The notes under the pieces: generated by a model
Seen by the model: only the letters and a program-made list of their open reading frames with translations
The model's database searches: none
What the model was told of the DNA's origin: nothing
Assembly: GCA_016110215.1 (NCBI GenBank)
Contig: JADWQD010000004.1
Location: 62,001-126,000 of the forward strand
Reading direction: 5' to 3'
Source of the DNA: Capronia americana
Lineage: Eukaryota; Ascomycota; Eurotiomycetes; Chaetothyriales; Herpotrichiellaceae
Length of the DNA: 64,000 nucleotides
Position numbers and translations under genes: made by a program
Shown here: positions 1 through 12,554 of the stretch, piece after piece
Position numbering within the stretch: position 1 is the stretch's first letter
Layout of the letters: each line of letters opens with the position of its first letter

Positions 1-1830
1 TGCGTGGACTCCTCCCCCTTCTCCCTCCTCGAAGGGCGACAGTTGTCACACTCTTGGGTAACAGAATGACTTTATGTTCGAGAGATCAACTGGGGGTCTC
101 CGAGGGCCGCTGCATTTCCCAAGTGACAGGGCTATGATAGTTACTTGGGTTCACGCGGCTGGTTTTCGCGATACCTGGCTGTGCCCTCATATTTGCCTTT
201 GTATCCTTATCACTGTTCTTGTCGGTGCTCTTCGATGTGGTTTTCTACGTGGTACAGTGCCACTTAGGTATGCAGCTTCCAGCTTCCCATCCTCAAGAGC
301 CCCAACGGTGGCGTACCTTGCCGCGTTGAGCATCAGCCAGTCTTGATGCATCGTCAAACCTCGAACCGGGGCACCGAGTCTCAGCACAGGAAGTCTTTAA
401 AGCACAGACTAACACACAACTACAGCACTCACGCCAGTTCCTCAGCTCAAAGTCTTGGGAACAACATTGTGATGCAGATCTTGGCCAGATGTTGGTCTGA
501 AACCTCGGCCATGTCCTCATACATTCATCAGCTAATGCCTACAACATATCTACGCCCTCCTTCTAATTCTGTATAGAATGGCTTCGTTCCTCTGCTACCT
601 CGCTGACGGCTCAGCGTTTCTCTCCTTGTTCGTTTGTGGCACCGCTTGCTATTCTGGCATGCACTGTGCTCAACGCCATGATGATTCGAGTCCGCCGCGA
701 CGCGTACTACTTCAGCCTCGAGTCCCAGTTCCCTCCGCACTGGTCGAGGGCCACACATGTTCAGATGTACTGCAGGCCCCTTATTCTCAAGTCATTATTT
801 CGATCCCGAACTCTCCAAGGGCGACGATCATTGAAGACGGAGGCAAGACCAGCCGATGAGAGAGCCACTGCGGTAGGAGAGAAAGGACAGAGACATGTCG
901 CGGAAGACAGTGCAACAACATGCAGGCAGACGTGTATCCTTTGAGCAGTCCTATTGTAACAACGAGTGAAGGGGAAAGACCAACAAAATAAAAACCACAG
1001 CAAACCTCGACAATCAGGCTTTTGGCCCCGGCTCATTCAGGTTAGCGCGCCAAGGCTGTCATTTGAGCTACTGTGCGTCATTCGAATCTTCCATGGCTTC
1101 GAGGCTTCAACTCACCTTCACCTCCTTCTCGCCATATCTTTGCAGTCTTTGATTCGAGAGGTCAGCCGACCTCCAAAACTCAGAACTTATCCTGCCGCAC
1201 AGTGCTCGGTAATCGCTCGCCCTCTTTCCAAGGCTGAAAAATCGTCCTGCAGACGTGGTTGGTCTATTGCGAAGACCTGCAGACGCCTCCTCGTATCCAG
1301 AATTCCAGCGGAATCTGGACCGTGAGCTCACCCATCCATCACCAACCTCTATGAAAGCTTCCGAATAACACGACTCAAATCTGCCAGGCAGATACTTCGC
1401 ATATGTGGCCATCGCTGGCGGTGCCTAGGGTATAGCCTGTGCTTGATGAGTGTTCTCGCTACTCCCTCCAGCTCAACCGCCCAGAAGTCATGCATCGTGA
1501 TTCAGCCGCGAACACGAGGTGTCGGCCCTACGCCCGGGGGCCAACTATTTCTAGGCGAGACTGGAGCCAATCACGAACCCTCTGTCCCCGGCATCAGTGC
1601 ATCTAGATTGTTGCTTGTCTTGATATCCTTCCCAGCGTTGTGGTTTCTCATGCACATACCAAGCAATTAGCGAGACTTGGCAATAGGCAGACTCTGGCTC
1701 GTAGCCTGAAATACCTCGCCTGAGCCTGCGATTTGTCTTCCCCTCTCTTGAGCTTTGCTTTTCGCCTCTCATTCTCAAGACAAATTGACCATTATCAGTC
1801 TACGAGCATCATCAGTGAATCCACGCAGAT
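1..1830. other. No supportable gene
   Basis: Only short overlapping reading frames on both strands are present. None has a recognisable domain, and none joins into a longer product through plausible introns. I see no RNA gene or repeat here. Confidence 0.5.
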
Positions 1831-4800
1831 ATGGTAAGCACGTTCTCTCTCGGGACTAGCTGTTGAGTCGACTGAGGTTTGGCATGGCAGGGAAGCCAGG
1901 AACAAGGCTGGTGGAATGTCGAGAGTAACGAGGAGAGGTAGCGGGGACAACAGCTCTCCCAGAAGATAGCTTGCTGAGTTTTCCAAGCTACCCGCTGGCT
2001 TCACAAAGACCCCATGGACAGAGGACAAGAACAAATGAGTCGACCGAGTATAACCCCTACGGCCAACCAGTGGAGCCTGCACGAGTGCGCCAAAGCTATG
2101 CCAGGATACCGCGAAGACCGACTGCAGGAGGATGGCAACAGGAATCGCCATACGAGCCTCTGCCCGCCCATGATACGACATATGTGCTGCCTTCTCTTAA
2201 CGACCTAGCACCGCCCCCACTGAATGTGAGTCCTTCCTCCCGTTGTGGGCTGAGCTGAGCTGACGAGGCTGATTATAATAGTACGATACTACAGGTTACT
2301 CTCATGCTTCCTCGGATCATTATGCTGGCAGTTTTGCACCTTCCACCAATACTCCCGTAAGTATTCCTGGGTTGGGCTCAGGAGCTGTGACGAACCCTTA
2401 AACATCTGTAGTCATTTCATGACGGCCTCTCCGCACATAATGCTCCTAATACCCCTCTGAAACCAACCTCGAATCACTACGAGGTGCAAGAAGTATCACA
2501 CGAAAATCCTTACAGTTTCGACGCCGATACCTTTCTCAACCGGGCTGCAAGCAAACTGCGCATCAAGTCTGCTTTCCACTGGCTGGACCCAAAATTCTTC
2601 CACGAACGGGCATGGTTTGGCTGGGGAATTCCACGTTCCTATCAACTACCGGGACATTACTACAGGTCGGCAAGTGGCAAGCCGATTGACGTTTGGAAGC
2701 ATCGCGACGTATTTCGGCGGAAGCACGCCGGACTGAATGACGACCGCTATCTTAACCCGCTTGATGGAAGGATCGAGAAGCTATATGTTCAAACTATCAG
2801 TGCGCTTTACGACGCCGAGAACGACACCACTTGGCGGAGAACCTATATCGAGAACGTCAGCCCATGGATCATTCGTCTGGCCTATTGGCCATATTCTCAT
2901 ATGCCTGATCCAGTTCGACCATATTCCACAGAGTATGCTGTTCAGAGAACGTCTCCCTCTAGCTTCCGTGCGTGGAAGCAAGAACAATGGGTCCATGTTG
3001 GCGTACGGTGGCTACCGGCTTGCATCGGTCTGCTCCTCCTCATGACCTTCCCAACGGATATCGAGGGCCAGGTTCGCAATCACGGCAATTACGACCCCGT
3101 GCCGTACCGATACTGGTCGTATCCAGTTACCGCGCGCAATTTCCGTGAGAATCTGGGCGAGAAGCCGAACTCCCATTTCATAAGCTCCACCAAGGACTCC
3201 AGACTGTCCGATCGCTGCCTCCGACCTCGACTACTTTGTTTCTTGGATGCGCAAACTGACGATAACCGTAGGGGACTTGTCGATCCGCAGACGTGGATCG
3301 ACGCCCATGGCGGCGGTGTCGAGCCAACCTATATCTTCGTCTCTTACACTGCCGAGAAACAATTTGAACGGCGGTGTCGTAACGCGCGGAAGGAAATCCA
3401 AGAAACTGGATCCTCCAGCTGTACCTGTGACGCGTGCCGCTACTCCGCCGCAGACGCAGAGGCCCTCCACGCGATTGCCTATCAAGCCGCCAGTAATGCC
3501 GGGGTCGTAGCATACTGGACGGACCAATGCTGCATGTCCACCGACAAGGACGAACTGCAGGACGACGTGTATCGAATCAGCGATGTGACTCGCGGGGCAG
3601 CGAAGATCGTCGTGGTGGTAGGCCGTTCGGGGCGGAGCCATCTCCCTCGCGGAGTCACTACACTTGACCTTCTCAAAGAATGGGGTACTAGGATGTGGAC
3701 CTGGCCAGAAGTGCTGCTTGGGCCGGCCGGGGAGAAGATCCAAGTCTACACACGCGGAGGCGATATGAACGCACCACTTGAGATCTCAAAGATGGAGTTC
3801 CCAGCCCAAGTGTGGGACGACGGCGAAGTCGCTAGGCAACTGATCGAAAACTACGAGGGCAATCTGACATTGAGTCGGCTCGAGCTCGTCATTCTGGCGC
3901 TTGAGTGTCTCAAAAACCGCGTCGAGAAGGGTACGACCAAGTACCTCGACGGCGACCTCTCGTACGCCCTGATGGGCTTGCTGAGACAACGACCCAAGGT
4001 CGACCCTACTGACTCGGCGTTCCAAGCCTTCGCACGACTCTCCCTCGCCAACGATAGCGACCAGCTGCTGGAGAGAATGATCTGTCTCCTGCCTGTTGAG
4101 GAACCCGATGACCTGAGGGTCGATGCGCATCCCGAACAACCGAGAGGCGGCCCGGACTCTGATGGCAACCGCGACAGCCCTGAGAGACACTACTGGGCCA
4201 ATATGAATGACTACTGGGGCGCCAAACTCTGGGACATCGAACCCACCTGCCAAGTCGCGGGGATCGGCCACGACGACACTGTCATCTTGGACGGCGCCCA
4301 TGCCGCGACCATCCACTGGGATCGATTCCAACGCGTCGCCATCACGACCCGTGAAACCTGGTCCCGTGCGCTCGCTCGGTACTTCGTGCGCGGCACTCCG
4401 GCATGGTTCTTCACTGGCTTATTGACTCTCGCGTTCGCGGCTGGGAGCTCCACCACAACCGGCATTGGGGCTTTTTTCGTCGTTATCGCGCTTCTCACCG
4501 TTCTCCTCTCCCCAATGCTCATCCTGCATATATACGGCGGGAAACTCTGGAACACACAGCCCTGGCTCTTCGGCTTGGAAGGACACATGTCCCTCCGGAA
4601 GATCGAGATGAAGATCTTCGGATTCCCTTCGGAACGTCTCTCGTGGGCCCCCTACGCGAGTAATATGTCTCATCACCGCGTCAATACCGAGTTTCTGGCC
4701 GACGAGTGCGAAGGCACGGACCCGTTGCTTGCAGGCGAAAGCGAGCCCACGGTGGTGCTCTCGCGGTCGGGAGCAAAGTTGAGGCTCTTCACCCTCGTTG

Positions 4801-5129
4801 ATACCAATACTATGTATGTTTCCCTCCGCTTATCTGCCTGCTTACCCACCGTCAGTGGGGACCGAGGAAACTGACTGGTAAACCCCAGGACGGTAACCAC
4901 CTTCCGCGCGGCCCGACCCCCCACGGTCGCCCTTCTCTGCGGTTCCGAAGGCGGCATGCAACGGGCGGTGCTGTGCTCGTACGACTGGACGAACCAATGT
5001 CTCTGGCGGGAGACGGTGCTGCGCATGGAGACCATGGTGCTGGAGAAGATGTCGCGCGTCGGGCGAGTGAGATTCGGATTGCGCCGACGGGAGGCCGACG
5101 TGGGGAGGAGTAACTTGCGGCCGCCTTGA
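1831..5129 (+). CDS. HET-like fungal membrane protein
   Basis: Five exons fit: 1831-1833, 2022-2225, 2282-2356, 2412-4813 and 4889-5129, giving about 974 residues. The first exon is only the ATG, followed directly by GTAAGC. The N-terminal ~115 residues are polar and probably disordered. A hydrophobic stretch lies near residues 287-305. From about residue 400 a HET-type core can be read: FVSYTAEKQF, then YWTDQCCMS, VYRISDVTRGA, the tract RMWTWPEVLL, and DLSYALMGLL. Two close membrane segments follow at about 758-800. Those motifs match heterokaryon-incompatibility proteins, whose role is non-self recognition and cell death; related fungal proteins are sometimes misnamed 3-hydroxyisobutyrate dehydrogenase. 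No dehydrogenase motif is visible. Self/non-self function here is inferred. Confidence 0.75.
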
Positions 5130-5644
5130 TTTGTATCGCTAGAATGAACCTGGAATATCGAGCACCATAATTACTCTCGGAGCGTTATAATTTATTGTCG
5201 AACAACAGGCCCGACTGGTGGTGTATCCGTCGTATCTGATCCTTCTTCCCTCCTGTCAGTCAAGAGTGAAGATACAGTGAAGCAGAACACATGTCAAGCA
5301 GTGCGATTACTCCACCGTACTTTTCACCAACTCCTCGATGTCGTCGTCAATAAAACCTCAATTCGTAGATGATCTAGTCCCAATTCATGATTGAAAAATA
5401 GCAAAACCATGGCTTATAGTGTTGACTGTTGGTGCTATATCCTTATCCTCGATTCTTCGCCCCTTGCACAATCCAGGCGGTCCTGATTAGGAATCGGCTT
5501 ATCACGCCAGTCAAGGATGCCTGATAAGTAATTTCCTCGCTTCTGCCTCACCCCGCAGATTGGCTCCTCCTGCCGACGGCTACCGGACTTCATCCATTGC
5601 AATTCGAGGCGCTCCGCAATGCTGACCCTGCTGCGCCGAACCAT
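5130..5644. other. Intergenic, putative promoter of the Zn2Cys6 gene
   Basis: An AT-richer stretch of about 500 bases separates the HET-like gene from the next ATG. I see no gene, repeat or clear TATA element. Confidence 0.4.
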
Positions 5645-7970
5645 ATGGCACAACCATTGTTACCTCTCGCTCCACGCACTGTGACCAGGAACAACGAGGA
5701 AGTCTCCAAGCGCAAGCAGCCCAAAAGTCGCAATGGCTGTATCACCTGCAAGGCCAGACGCATGAAATGCGATGAGTCGAAGCCGACCTGTCAGCAATGC
5801 AGCCGTCGTGGAGTTGCGTGTGGTGGCTATCCAATGTATCTCAGGTGGAAGCCGGTTGCTCCATGTAAAGACAATGGCCTGTCGCAACAGCCACAGGGCC
5901 AAACAACGCCGACTGAGAGTCAACTCATCTTCGAACGCGCGAGAACCGATACGCCGCCTTTACGCCACATGCGGTCCGAACCATCTCATGAGCAATCCGA
6001 ACGGAGATCTGGAAAAAGTGCTAGATCCTCCTCTGACGAGACTGCAGAAACGCAGCTATCATTCACCAGGACTACGGTTGTCGAGCCGGGAGGATCAGTC
6101 CCAGGTGACACTGACGATAGCCCTAGCACTGTTGGCGAAGGCAACGCAGCATTTGCAACAGCTCAACAGCTACCAAGCTTGCCTTCTCTGATTGACTTTG
6201 GCCGTCTGCTGTCAACATATGGTTCAGAGGGGAGTCCATATCAATCGTCACCCCTTGGCATTCCCGCACATCATCAGGGGAATGGCGGAAATCTGGAGTT
6301 CGACACCAGCGATTGGAGCATGTACGGGTTTGAAGAACTCTTTCGAGGAACCGAAGTGGAGTGGGAAAGAGGTAATGGTCTCTCAGCCGTGCAGCAGCCC
6401 GAACCCGAGCTATGCAATGATACAGTCCTTGTCTCGCTCGAAGCGCCGTCCGAAGGCGGTGACGGAAGCGATACCCAACTATCCACTCTCGAGACACAGA
6501 CTGCATCTGTTACCCGAGAAACGATTCAACACCTGTTTGAGAATCGAACCTGCGGCGTTCTGTCGATCAAAGAGGACCAAACCAGGAACCCATGGCGGAC
6601 ATTGGTCTGGCCTCTGGCTAATCACTGCTCTGCACTCTACCACGCACTTGCTGCAATGGCTTGTCTTCACACGTGCAAGCTCCAGCCACAGCTCCGGCTC
6701 CCAGGATTACAACATTTTGAACAGAGCGTGAGATCCCTTGCTGACGACAGCAACATGCCGCTGGAGACAGTTGTGGCTACAAGATTGGCATTGGCGCTCG
6801 CGGCATCCTGGGATCATGAGAAATCGTCAACCGTCATCGACCATATCAATGCGGCAAGAATACTGATACGACAAGCCAGCTCCAGGGAGCGAATTTCTGA
6901 GCTGCTTCCTACAGAGTTGAGTCGTTTGAGCTTTTTTGCCAACACATGCCTATACATGGATGTCATTGCTCGTTTGGTATGCATCGACCCTCAAAGCTCA
7001 CACGACTATGAATTCATGGCAGCTTGCAGTATGCTGAGCAGCTCCATTCCAAGCAAACAACAGCTTGACCCACTCATGGGCTGCGCAATCACACTCTTCC
7101 CAATGATCGGCCGCCTAGCAGAACTTGTTGGACGCGTTCGAAAGCGAACCGAGAAGCGCAATTCTCCGGCCATTATATCCAAAGGCATTGAATTGAGAAT
7201 GGCTATAGAAAGATGGGTCCCTCTGATAACCTCGCAGGGACCGGTGGGGCTCAACACCAGTCTCGCGGATTCGATCCAGACGGCCGAAGCGTATCGATGG
7301 GCTTCCCTTCTTCTTCTGCGGCAAGCCGTGCCCGAGCTTCCTTGGGCACATTCGTTCTGGGAGTTGGCATCGAAGAGTCTAGTCTTCCTCGCTACAATCC
7401 CAATTTCATCACGCACGACGATTGTGCAGACGTTCCCCCTGATGCTAGCCGGATGCGAGGCTACCGACGACGATGATAGGAACTGGGTGCGCGAACGCTG
7501 GGATCTCATGTCCAAGTGCATGATTACCGGGATTGTTGACCGATGCAAGGAGATTACTACCGAGGTATGGTCTAGGCGGGACGAGTATGAAATACGCCAT
7601 GGACTGCGATCTCGGTCACAGCACAGTTCACCATCAGCAGGAAAAAGTAGTCCTCCCAAGACTGGTCAGCCCGCCGACGACAATTACCGGACATCTGATC
7701 AGCAAGAAACGAACGATGTCGGCGCCAATACGTCACCTGGCACGGAACGGCTGGATTTTCCAGAAAGCGCCGCCTTCAGGCCGGGCATAGATCCAGTGAC
7801 AAGAGCAGGACACATACATTACACCGTGAAAGGCCAATTTCACTGCTTTGGGGTCATGAAAGACTGGGATTGGCAGGGTGAGATCCCCCGCGTTCCTGTC
7901 GACCACTGCCTCTGAGTCAATGTCACGCATTTGCTAACACTAATTGCGTATCCCAGTGTTTCTCGGCTGA
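5645..7970 (+). CDS. Zn2Cys6 transcription factor (PF11951-type)
   Basis: This is a probable nuclear DNA-binding regulator. The first in-frame ATG is at 5645. A binuclear zinc cluster follows with cysteines at residues 32, 35, 42, 49, 52 and 59 in the spacing C-x2-C-x6-C-x6-C-x2-C-x6-C. A Ser/Thr-rich linker and a long helical region typical of fungal regulators follow. The C-terminus can be read two ways. Without splicing it stops at 7915. With a consensus 79-bp intron (7878-7956, donor GTGAGA, branch GCTAAC, acceptor CAG) it ends in VFLG at 7970, giving about 748 residues. I prefer the spliced form. It lies upstream of two dioxygenases and may control them, which is inference. Confidence 0.85.
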
Positions 7971-8814
7971 ACGAATCCGTTGTTCGGTTGGCCGATTGCG
8001 GAGCTGGGTGATCTGTACCATCATTGCAATGTCAACATCGGCCGCACAATGCCAGTGCCTGTACACTATTGCTATGAGTAAAAAGCAGATGATCCCACCC
8101 AACAACAGCCTTGCCTATTCGGGTCTCTTTTGCACCCCAAGTTCGAAGACCCAGCATCGGATGTGAACAGATCGCAGGGACAGTGGCGGGCTGAGAAGAA
8201 GCCCTCTCCTCGCTAGCGACAGCGTACTGCTGACCGCACATCACCATTATAACTGCGCCGTCACAGCAAATTGCGATCCAATCCTAACTCTCTGGCGAAC
8301 ATGAAAGCCGTGGGACTGGTGAGGCCGCTTCTGGTCTGCCTCGGATAATGATCGTGCTTCCTGTGTCTCATCATATCTAAGATTGCCTGAACAGGAAACA
8401 AAGTCCGATGTTGTTATCACATTCTCATTGGCGGCTGAAGGGCCTCCGACGCCCAGTCCTGACTTATCTTCGCCTTGCCTGAGCTGTCGGTAACTCTTTC
8501 CACGATACTATTACTGTTGATAACCATCTAGTGCCCACCGGAGGTTTCAGCATAATTCCTGCCTGAACGGCCGAGCGTCTATTTCGGCATGATAATACTA
8601 ACGGAGTCTTTAGCATCAGCAATTCCATACACGATCCGATAAAGTTAATACAGCCGCCACAGGTCATCAAGGCGGATTACTAGGACCGCTTCTAGTTACA
8701 CTAAAGTCAATACGCTTCCTTGTCATGACACCATCTCTAAACCCTAGTTCGCCATGGGTGTCTTGCCGTCCATTCTCGATGCTCCGTCGCTATGCCCGCA
8801 GAACGCTAACAACC
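7971..8814. other. Intergenic, no gene seen
   Basis: These 840 bases lie between the 3' ends of two convergent genes. Only short unsupported reading frames occur. Confidence 0.4.
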
Positions 8815-9944
8815 TCAAACCGGGACAATCTCCCTATTGGTACTGCAGAGCCAGTCCTCCTGTTGTTTCAGAAACTCCTTGACCTTCACCACATCCGTTG
8901 CGTTACCGGCTCGATGCTGCTCTCGGAGCATATCTAGCATGACTTGCAGGCGCCCTTGCAACACTTCCACTCTGTACTCTGTCCATTGGAAGTACAGCTC
9001 CGAAAGGTTGGAGATAGGCCGGATGCTGGTCAGGACAGAGGAGTCCGGGACAAGCGGATCACGGGGGCGGAATGATGTGATCATAGTGATGCGCTCCGCA
9101 CCTCCCACGGCAGCCAGCGCCTGGTGTGTAATATGCCTGCCTTGAAGGACCACAGCAGAGCCCTTTGGAATCAAGTCAGCAAGTCGACAAACGCACAAGA
9201 ACTAGTCAGAGAACCTACCATTTGTGGTCCCCGGACTTTAATTATGTCGCCAGAGCCTGTCTTGACGGCCGTCTCCCCTCCGATCATCTGCGAAGCGTCG
9301 CTCATCATGACGACGCACACAAAGGGGTAGCTGTCAACATGCCACTTGGTCACTGGAATGTCATCGTTTGACTGGTTCTCCAGTTTCGCGTGGTTCTTGA
9401 GTGGCTCTTGCACGGAGACGTTGATGTTGCCGATATCAATGTCGATCATCGGGACCAAGTCGATACCGGCGATTTTCGAGACAATGGAGAGCGTCTTTGG
9501 ATGCGTCCAGGCATCGTACATAAAGGGGGCATATCTTCACCCAGGAGTCAGCACCAGCCCTCCGCTGTCTCTGTAAAGCCGAGATAAACGCAGGAAAGTG
9601 TCGACGTACTTTGGACAATGGCCCCTCAGCTGACACCCAGCGAACTCCGTGCTATGCAAACAGTTGTCCCATACTTCATTCGTAAAGATCTCCCCCCTCA
9701 TGAGGTTGATAGCCTCTTCGGTAAACAGCGGAAACGACTCAGAGATGGCGACCGGCGAGATGCCCACGTCGTCGGCCAGCCCGATGTCCTTCATCGTCAA
9801 CACCTTGGGTTCTTCCTGGTAAGCCAGATGGGTTTCGGGCTGGAAGGCTACGCATGACCTCGCACTGGCGCTGCTCAGCTTCTCCTTAATGATGGGCTTG
9901 ATGTCGAACTTGTGGGCTGCCGGTCTTGAGTCGACTTCCGCCAT
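8815..9944 (-). CDS. Fe(II)/2-oxoglutarate-dependent dioxygenase-like protein A
   Basis: Three exons on the minus strand (9944-9610, 9534-9219, 9162-8815) give 332 residues, with introns of 75 and 56 bp and all phases consistent. Motifs fit the double-stranded beta-helix dioxygenases: KWHVDSYPF contains the HxD iron-binding pair, GGET follows, and the distal histidine would be in QGRHITHQ. The downstream RxR in SFRPRDP may bind 2-oxoglutarate. There is no signal peptide, so it is probably cytosolic. Such enzymes hydroxylate, desaturate or cleave small molecules, and the substrate cannot be read from sequence. It is transcribed divergently from a second dioxygenase across about 550 bases. Confidence 0.8.
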
Positions 9945-10491
9945 TGTCGAGTATGACAGTACTGTTGATGTCTCGGTGGACGGGTTGCGTGTGCGTTGTT
10001 GACGCCGAAGCCTAGGTGAGAAATGAGTTTCTGGAATATATTATTACTTGGTCGATGCCAGCTCATGAATTCACCAGATTGTACTGATAAGCTAATTAAT
10101 AGATGTGGCGTATGGACAAACGTACAGGTTTGGATATCGGACCGCCATCTTCACTGGCGGTCTTGCTTCACCACGATCGTCCGGAAGTGCAGGCCATTTA
10201 GGACGGAGACCAAACAGGAAATCGAATCCAACTCTGTCTCGACCATCCGATTGGGCAGACTGTCACATCAACTCAATGGGCATCGTCCGGATATCGGACT
10301 TCAGCGCCACCGCTCCCTATGTTATGGGGACGAGGATATGGACATGATTGCCATTTCCTTCGAAGCTATTTCACCAGAAAGCTATCGTTTGCATAGGACA
10401 ACTATCGGGCGACGATAAACAGACCTTTACAGCTAATTTTCTCCGTGTCGTTGCTAGCAAAGGAGGCCTCGTTGACATCGAGCGCGCAACG
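9945..10491. promoter_or_regulatory. Shared divergent promoter of the two dioxygenases
   Basis: This 547-base region separates two head-to-head dioxygenase genes. It contains an exact 11-base direct repeat, ggatatcggac, at 10132-10142 and 10289-10299. Each copy holds a CGG triplet of the kind bound by Zn2Cys6 proteins, and one gene for such a protein lies 1 kb beyond dioxygenase A. Binding is inferred, not seen. An in-frame extension of dioxygenase B upstream to 10348 is open but has no clear support. Confidence 0.45.
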
Positions 10492-11553
10492 ATGGGTTTG
10501 TCGATGTTCGGACCCCCGGAGCCTATTGACCCATCCTATCAACCATCCACATCTATTACACGCATCCCGGCGAGTTCTCCCATCGAGGACATACTCGCTA
10601 TCATAGAAAGGGATGGAGGTGTGATCCTAACGGGATTCGCGACACCAGGCGACCTTGCTGCGATCGACCGGGACGTGGAGGCTCACCGAAAGCAAACCCG
10701 GACGACAGAGAAAAGCGCGCTGCAAATCATCCCGAAGGAAACGCTTGCAGTGCCGGGCCTTGTGGGCAAATCACCGACCATCGCGCGGATATGCGAGTCC
10801 CCGGTCCTGGAACAGCTTCGCACATCGATTCTCCAGGACAAGTTCAGCGTCATCCGAGAGGACATTGTCGAGGAGCACACGATCGACCCGCTGCTCAGCA
10901 TCAGTATTACATTCTATATCGGGCCTGGTGCGCCGCGGCAAAGACTGCATCGAGACGACAACGTGCATGGAATCAGGCACGGAGGAGTCTTTGACCTGAA
11001 GAAGGCCAGCCAGTTTGCTTGTCTGATCGCTGGATCAAAGACGACTCGACAGAACGGGGCCACCATGTTCGTACCGGGTTCGCATCGATGGGACGACAAG
11101 CGCACGCCGCGGACCGACGAAGTATGCTTCGCAGGTGAGATTCCCCGCTGCCCTCCCCGTCTCTCCGTTCCTTTGCATGATAGATTGGTCCCTCCCAAGA
11201 AGTCCCAAAGATAAAATACACACCTACATACGTTTCAAGAGACCGTGCTAACCTCGTTCGCAGAGATGGAGCCAGGATCCGCGCTCATCTTCCTCGCCTC
11301 CTGCTATCACGGCGGCGGCCACAACTCGACGCGGGACGACGTCCGCAGAGTCCACGGCCTGTTCTTCACCCGAGGCAATCTGCGCACGGAGGAAAACCAG
11401 TTCCTTGCCGTCCCCAGGAGTAAAGTCCTCGAGATGAGCGAGAAGATGCTCTCTCTGCTGGGGTACAAGAAACCTACGACGGTCCTCGGGGTGGTTGACA
11501 ATGATGACCCGGTGGTGGATCTACGCGGCGTGCTGGACAGGGCGAGCGAGTAA
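10492..11553 (+). CDS. Phytanoyl-CoA dioxygenase family protein B (Fe(II)/2OG)
   Basis: Two exons (10492-11134 and 11264-11553) give 310 residues across a 129-bp GTGAGA...CAG intron. The start MGLSMFGPP was chosen because the family fold begins soon after it (DILAIIERDGGVILTGF). The iron ligands are visible: HRDD near residue 160 supplies the HxD pair and CYHGGGHNS near residue 230 the distal histidine. RRVHGLFF downstream fits the 2-oxoglutarate-binding arginine. The layout matches PhyH-family oxygenases of fungal secondary metabolism, such as the FtmOx1 and AusE type, which hydroxylate or rearrange scaffolds. The substrate is unknown. It is a divergent partner of dioxygenase A and is followed by a glutamate-cysteine ligase paralogue. 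Confidence 0.88.
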
Positions 11554-12554
11554 TTAGGTAACAGGTTACGAAGTAATTAGTCGTTATCGTCGTCGGCAGA
11601 AACATGAATGCAAGTTGCTTCGTCCGAACGTCGGCGCGTCATGCAGCCTGTCTGTGATATGTGATACAGGGACGGACATGCTTCGTAAACCATCCCATCA
11701 GTCAAGCACGTCGAGGACACGACCGAGGGGTTGACATTCATTACTTGACAGCTATCAGGCCCAACTCATCACCTTTCGAAGCTCCACTGCACGTACATAC
11801 GCATTTACTCGGCCTGCTAGGTGGTTTCATTGCGAGGGTTGCCTTTCTATTTCCGTTCCGTTTGTCGGCATGGATAGGGTAAGTAAGTAAGCCTCGGTAT
11901 CATTGCTCGCTCGCTCGCTCGCTGTTCTTGTCTTGTCCCTCCTTCCTCTGGCGCTGTGTGGTCTCCTGCATAGGCGGCAGGCAGTAATTGCAGTATTGCG
12001 AAGATTACAAGGATCTGCATGATGAATTATTCCTGCTAGTTTAATTATCCTAACGTACGACTACAAATCATCTTGAAATACTTAGACCGCGTCCCTTGCC
12101 ATCGCGCTTTTGACACAGTCTCATATCGTAGATCGTTTCCGACGCTGTGCACCACAGCGAGCACGTCTTTCGGAGCTTCCTGGAAATGCTCCGTACGATG
12201 GATAGACGGACTGAAGTGTCTGTGCGAATTTCAAGGCGGCTTCAGTGTCACCGTCACCGTCACCCTCACCGTCACCGCCACGTTCGAAGCTAGTCACTCG
12301 CGCGAACACCGCTGATGACGTCAATGTTTGGTATTCAACCGGTGCAGGTTTCAGTCGCGTTGTGGACGAGGCAGGAATTTCTTCACGTATGTATTGCTGA
12401 TACTTTGGAGAGGCTCGTCGTAGGTTTTACTCGCGTTGCGGCCGAGTCAGTACTTTAGCTCTTGCTGATATTCCAGAGAAGTTGAGAGCTCATGGATCAG
12501 TCGTTCCGAACCTTGGCTTGCAAATAATGTAGGCTTTTTCCAACGCACATCAAG
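11554..12554. other. Intergenic with simple repeats
   Basis: One kilobase without a supportable gene. It holds a (GCTC)n tract near 11905-11923 and a hexamer repeat near 12246-12275, and serves as upstream region for the ligase-like gene. Confidence 0.5.
12246..12275 (+). repeat. GTCACC hexamer repeat
   Basis: Five head-to-tail copies of GTCACC, one with a single substitution, lie about 280 bases upstream of the ligase-like start codon. Confidence 0.8.
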
